From positions 1 through 8,173 of the forward strand of contig JAJTCI010000091.1 of assembly GCA_021323155.1 (NCBI GenBank): a stretch of 8,173 bases of DNA, written 5' to 3'. The DNA is from Chitinophagaceae bacterium. Its GTDB lineage: Bacteria > Bacteroidota > Bacteroidia > Chitinophagales > Chitinophagaceae. Position 1 is the first letter of the stretch, and each line of letters starts with the position of its first letter. Of this stretch, positions 6,150 to 8,173 are shown piece after piece. A program made the position numbers and the translations under genes. The notes below the pieces were generated by a model, which was not told the origin of the DNA, searched no databases, and saw only the letters and a program-made list of their open reading frames with translations.

Positions 6150-6920
6150 TTACACTTTTCCCGGCTGCACATCCAGCTCGCTGATCTGGTCTTTGTAATC
6201 CGCAGGAAGCAGGATGTTCTTTAGCAGCCAGTCGATCTTCATTAACCTGCTCACCTTGTATACCGGCACCACCGGTGTAAGCAGCGAAAAATCACTGAAG
6301 TCCAGCAGTTCCCTTACCCTATCCGGCACTACCAGCTTCTGTCCTTCGATCAACACACGGAAGCGCATCGCGCCAAGGTGCTTTTTATATTGTTTGAAAA
6401 GGTCGGCAGTGTATTCGCTTTTCCGAAGGTCCGCCATTAAATGCGCTTCTCTTACAGGTAACCATTCTTTATAAGTGGGTGGCAATTCCTTCAATCCCAT
6501 TCTTACACCCACGCGGTAAAACACGTTGAATACTTCTTCTTTTTCTTCGGGCGATAATTTTTTCTCCAGGAGTTCGTATGAAGCGATCGAGTAGTGGATC
6601 AACATGAACAGCACGTCCCGGTAGGCCCAATCCGGTATAGTGGCGCCGCGGTTCTGCTCCACGGCGGTATGTATCTGCCGCATGGTGTCGATTGCTTTAT
6701 TGGCTTCTTCCAAAGGAGCGAATACAATTCTTCTTGCATAGCGAACCGTCGAGAAGAGTCGGCCGATCGGATCGGCAGGCAACTTACCCGTGAAGTAAAG
6801 CCAGTCTACCGCTTTGTTCAATGCGAACTCGGCAGACGCACCTGCGAAAATGAACAGGATGGTGTCGCTCTTGCCCCATATCTGCCTTACTATTGAATTT
6901 TTGTTGACGAAGAATTCCAT
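6150..6920 (-). CDS. DUF2236 protein, MpaB/rubber-oxygenase (Lcp)-like catalytic domain
   Basis: The 256-residue protein has no signal peptide and fits the DUF2236 family, which includes the fungal mycophenolic-acid oxygenase MpaB and the catalytic domain of the latex-clearing protein Lcp. Lcp is a b-type haem dioxygenase. The conserved pattern starts with a glycine- and alanine-rich helix (ILFIFAGASAEFAL, 21-34), then DPIGRLFSTVRYA (50-62) and the helix with MRQIHTAV (80-87), then DWAYRDVLFMLIHYSIASYE (97-116). Arg54, Thr58 and His84 could match Lcp Arg164, Thr168 and the proximal haem ligand His198; the 4-residue Arg-Thr spacing is identical, while the distance to His is 30 against 34. That alignment is an inference by eye. 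The substrate is unknown. A 7-of-8 -7 box TAACTTCG (6946-6939) lies about 19 bp upstream of the ATG. Confidence 0.8.
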   Translation of the reverse strand: MEFFVNKNSIVRQIWGKSDTILFIFAGASAEFALNKAVDWLYFTGKLPADPIGRLFSTVRYARRIVFAPLEEANKAIDTMRQIHTAVEQNRGATIPDWAYRDVLFMLIHYSIASYELLEKKLSPEEKEEVFNVFYRVGVRMGLKELPPTYKEWLPVREAHLMADLRKSEYTADLFKQYKKHLGAMRFRVLIEGQKLVVPDRVRELLDFSDFSLLTPVVPVYKVSRLMKIDWLLKNILLPADYKDQISELDVQPGKV

Positions 6921-6963
6921 ATGCTTTAGTGCCTGCGCCGAAGTTACAGATGATGGGGTTCAC

Positions 6964-7035
6964 GAATGCAGGACAAGGGCTAACTTGGGCATGTATTTAA
7001 AGTGAACGCCGTGGTGTGCGGGCGGAATGCAGGTC
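6964..7035 (+). repeat. Direct repeat pair GAATGCAGGwC in the DUF2236-GNAT intergenic region
   Basis: GAATGCAGGAC at 6964-6974 recurs as GAATGCAGGTC at 7025-7035, identical at 10 of 11 positions and spaced 61 bp start to start. Both copies lie in the 157-bp region between two divergent genes. They could be paired operator sites or chance. No known regulator site is recognised. Confidence 0.3.
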
Positions 7036-7059
7036 ATTACCGGTAGAAGTCCACACCAC
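7011..7059. repeat. Inverted repeat with an inner palindrome upstream of the GNAT gene
   Basis: GTGGTGTG at 7011-7018 is perfectly complementary to CACACCAC at 7052-7059, with 33 bases between. Inside the loop is a separate 8-bp palindrome, TACCGGTA, at 7038-7045. The structure ends 18 bp before the ATG at 7078. It may be a leader hairpin or an operator. Confidence 0.4.
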
Positions 7060-7077
7060 AACTCACATCTTTTAATC

Positions 7078-7572
7078 ATGGCGGCAGTGGAAATCGAAAT
7101 ATATACCGAAGGGTATAAGGACGACGTTGCAAGACTGATCCTCGGTATTCAAAATAATGAATTCAACATATCTATCACCCTGGCCCAGCAACCTGACCTG
7201 GAAGAAATTCCCGGTTTTTACCAGGTAGGAAATGGCAATTTCTGGATCGCAAAGCTTGGTGAAAAACTGGTCGGCACGATCGCTTTGAAAGACATTGGCG
7301 ATAAGCAGGGCGCGTTGCGCAAGATGTTCGTAGACCGTGATCACCGGGGAAAAGAATGGAGCACCGCGGAAAAACTCCTTGATACCCTGCTCGATTGGTC
7401 GCGGCAGAAAGGATTGGCAGAAATATTTTTAGGCACCACCGCTCAATTTCTCGCGGCGCAACGGTTCTATGAAAAGAACGGGTTCGTTGAAATTGAAAAA
7501 AAGGCGCTACCCGGGACCTTCCCGGTGATGGAAGTGGATACGAAGTTTTATAAATACACCCTCCCCCGATAA
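7078..7572 (+). CDS. GNAT-family N-acetyltransferase
   Basis: This 164-residue protein (from ATG 7078) has the GNAT fold. The first strand and helix are EIEIYTEGYKDDVARLI, then comes GNFWIAKLGEKLVGTIAL (53-70), whose last strands lead into the acetyl-CoA-binding motif A region ALRKMFVDRDHRGKEWSTAE (79-98) and the helix KLLDTLLDW. The C-terminal YEKNGF (131-136) is the usual motif B tail. The pyrophosphate loop reads R-G-K-E-W-S-T-A instead of the common R-G-x-G-x-G/A, so the second loop glycine is missing. Such variants occur in a Bacteroidota GNAT subgroup that I recognise from memory. GNAT enzymes transfer acetyl from acetyl-CoA to an amine; the acceptor is not predictable here. An upstream in-frame ATG at 7027 would add 17 residues (MQVITGRSPHH...) unlike the family and overlapping the hairpin, so I prefer 7078. 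The gene converges with the M23 peptidase gene, 4 bp apart. Confidence 0.87.
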   Translation: MAAVEIEIYTEGYKDDVARLILGIQNNEFNISITLAQQPDLEEIPGFYQVGNGNFWIAKLGEKLVGTIALKDIGDKQGALRKMFVDRDHRGKEWSTAEKLLDTLLDWSRQKGLAEIFLGTTAQFLAAQRFYEKNGFVEIEKKALPGTFPVMEVDTKFYKYTLPR

Positions 7573-7576
7573 TCCG

Positions 7577-8164
7577 TTATTCTTTCGCCACCGCACTATA
7601 ATATTTTCCGGGCCGGAGATAACGAATACCCGACCTGGTATAGAACCGGGTAGGCACCTGTTCAAAACCATTGGCTGTGTGACCATTTACTTCAAAGTGC
7701 AGGTGGGGGAAAGCTGAGTACCCTGTGTTACCGCTATAACCGATCAGTTGCCCGGCCTTAACCGTGTCACCGGTATTCACCGCCACGCCGTCCTTCGAAA
7801 GGTGCCAGTACATTCCCTGGCTTTGATCGTAGTGTTGTATGATGATATGATTCCCCTGGCTCATGTATTCATCCTTCAGGCCGCCTTTGTCTGAATCTTC
7901 TTTCGTCACCACCACTACACCATCCCTTGCCGCACAAATTGTCGAACCGGGCTTCATTTTAAAATCCAGCGCGTACTCGCCTTTATGCGAAAGGTTGCTG
8001 TGGTAAGCCTGGATAAGGAGATGGCTTTCGCCCTTTGGATAAGGCAAGACGTACACGTGCGAAGTATCGTCGTTTACCCGGCCGCCTTTGAGATCAGCAA
8101 TGTAGCGATCCGTTTGGGTGGGAGCACAGGCGGACAGCACTAACAAAACAAAAATCGGTTTCAT
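7577..8164 (-). CDS. M23-family zinc metallopeptidase, predicted lipoprotein
   Basis: The 195-residue protein begins with a short lipoprotein signal peptide, MKPIFVLLVLSAC. The lipobox LSAC places the lipidated cysteine at 13, so the protein is probably anchored in the outer or inner membrane facing the periplasm. The rest is a compact LytM/M23 domain. The zinc ligands of the family are visible: His60 and Asp67 in HKGEYALDF, and His156 in PHLHFEV (153-159). His121 in YWHLS and His154 are the accessory catalytic histidines. The stretch GDTVKAGQLIGYSGNTG (132-148) is the hallmark of these enzymes. M23 peptidases cleave peptide cross-links or glycine bridges in peptidoglycan, or act on surface proteins. 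No coiled coil or LysM domain precedes it, so it is a minimal stand-alone form. The ATG is 9 bp from the window end, so its promoter is not fully visible. Confidence 0.9.
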   Translation of the reverse strand: MKPIFVLLVLSACAPTQTDRYIADLKGGRVNDDTSHVYVLPYPKGESHLLIQAYHSNLSHKGEYALDFKMKPGSTICAARDGVVVVTKEDSDKGGLKDEYMSQGNHIIIQHYDQSQGMYWHLSKDGVAVNTGDTVKAGQLIGYSGNTGYSAFPHLHFEVNGHTANGFEQVPTRFYTRSGIRYLRPGKYYSAVAKE

Positions 8165-8173
8165 AAATGTAAT

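Noticed and set aside
6981..6988. TAACTTGG as a promoter for the GNAT gene
   Set aside because: One mismatch to the consensus, no -33 element at the right distance and about 90 bp to the start codon; not distinguishable from chance.
7027..7077. Upstream ATG for the GNAT protein
   Set aside because: The extra 17 residues do not resemble a GNAT N terminus and their codons coincide with an inverted repeat and a direct repeat.
8164..8171. TACATTTA before the M23 gene as a promoter box
   Set aside because: It deviates from TAnnTTTG at the last base and overlaps the ATG itself, so a transcript from it would start inside the coding region. The window ends before the real promoter could be seen.
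1..8173. tRNA, rRNA, CRISPR array, insertion sequence or prophage features
   Set aside because: No cloverleaf-like gene, regularly spaced repeats, transposase or integrase coding sequence, or terminal repeats were seen on reading both strands.

Overview
The window looks like ordinary chromosomal DNA of a Bacteroidota bacterium, most likely of the Chitinophagaceae/Chitinophaga type. The reasons are promoter boxes of the Bacteroidota form TAnnTTTG just upstream of several genes, weak or absent Shine-Dalgarno sequences, the sequence style of the PdxA, RsmA, GNAT and DUF1801 proteins, and a GC content near 50%. The lineage is an inference from recognised sequence character, not from a database search.

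Layout. Positions 1-38 hold the first codons of a leftward gene that resembles the N terminus of GreA. Between it and the next gene lie an intrinsic terminator (60-98) and a promoter-like element (107-136). Leftward rsmA and a D-2-hydroxyacid dehydrogenase form a two-gene unit with an ATGA overlap (151-1844). Rightward pdxA (1965-3071) diverges from rsmA, and its stop codon overlaps that of a leftward LolA-like secreted protein (3068-3769). Next come a leftward ABC-2 permease and its ATPase (3837-5625, overlapping by 23 bp), a rightward DUF1801 protein (5718-6143), a leftward DUF2236/MpaB-type protein (6150-6920), a rightward GNAT acetyltransferase (7078-7572) and a leftward M23 metallopeptidase lipoprotein (7577-8164).

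How the genes may work together. PdxA makes an intermediate of the DXP-dependent vitamin B6 pathway, and the nearby dehydrogenase belongs to the same broad family as PdxB, the enzyme one oxidation step earlier in that pathway. RsmA is a ribosome-maturation methyltransferase. The ABC ATPase and permease form one exporter, and the LolA-like protein downstream on the same strand may belong to the same unit. The remaining genes look like unlinked accessory or housekeeping functions.

Gene density is very high. No stretch of more than 300 bases lacks a gene, and three tail-to-tail gene pairs are separated by fewer than 7 bases or overlap. I see no mobile element, CRISPR array, tRNA or rRNA, and no clear new multi-gene system. 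The most interesting signals are small: a terminator hairpin placed exactly at the predicted 5' end of the GreA-like transcript, and an rsmA gene with no ATG start whose candidate TTG start lies inside a promoter box.
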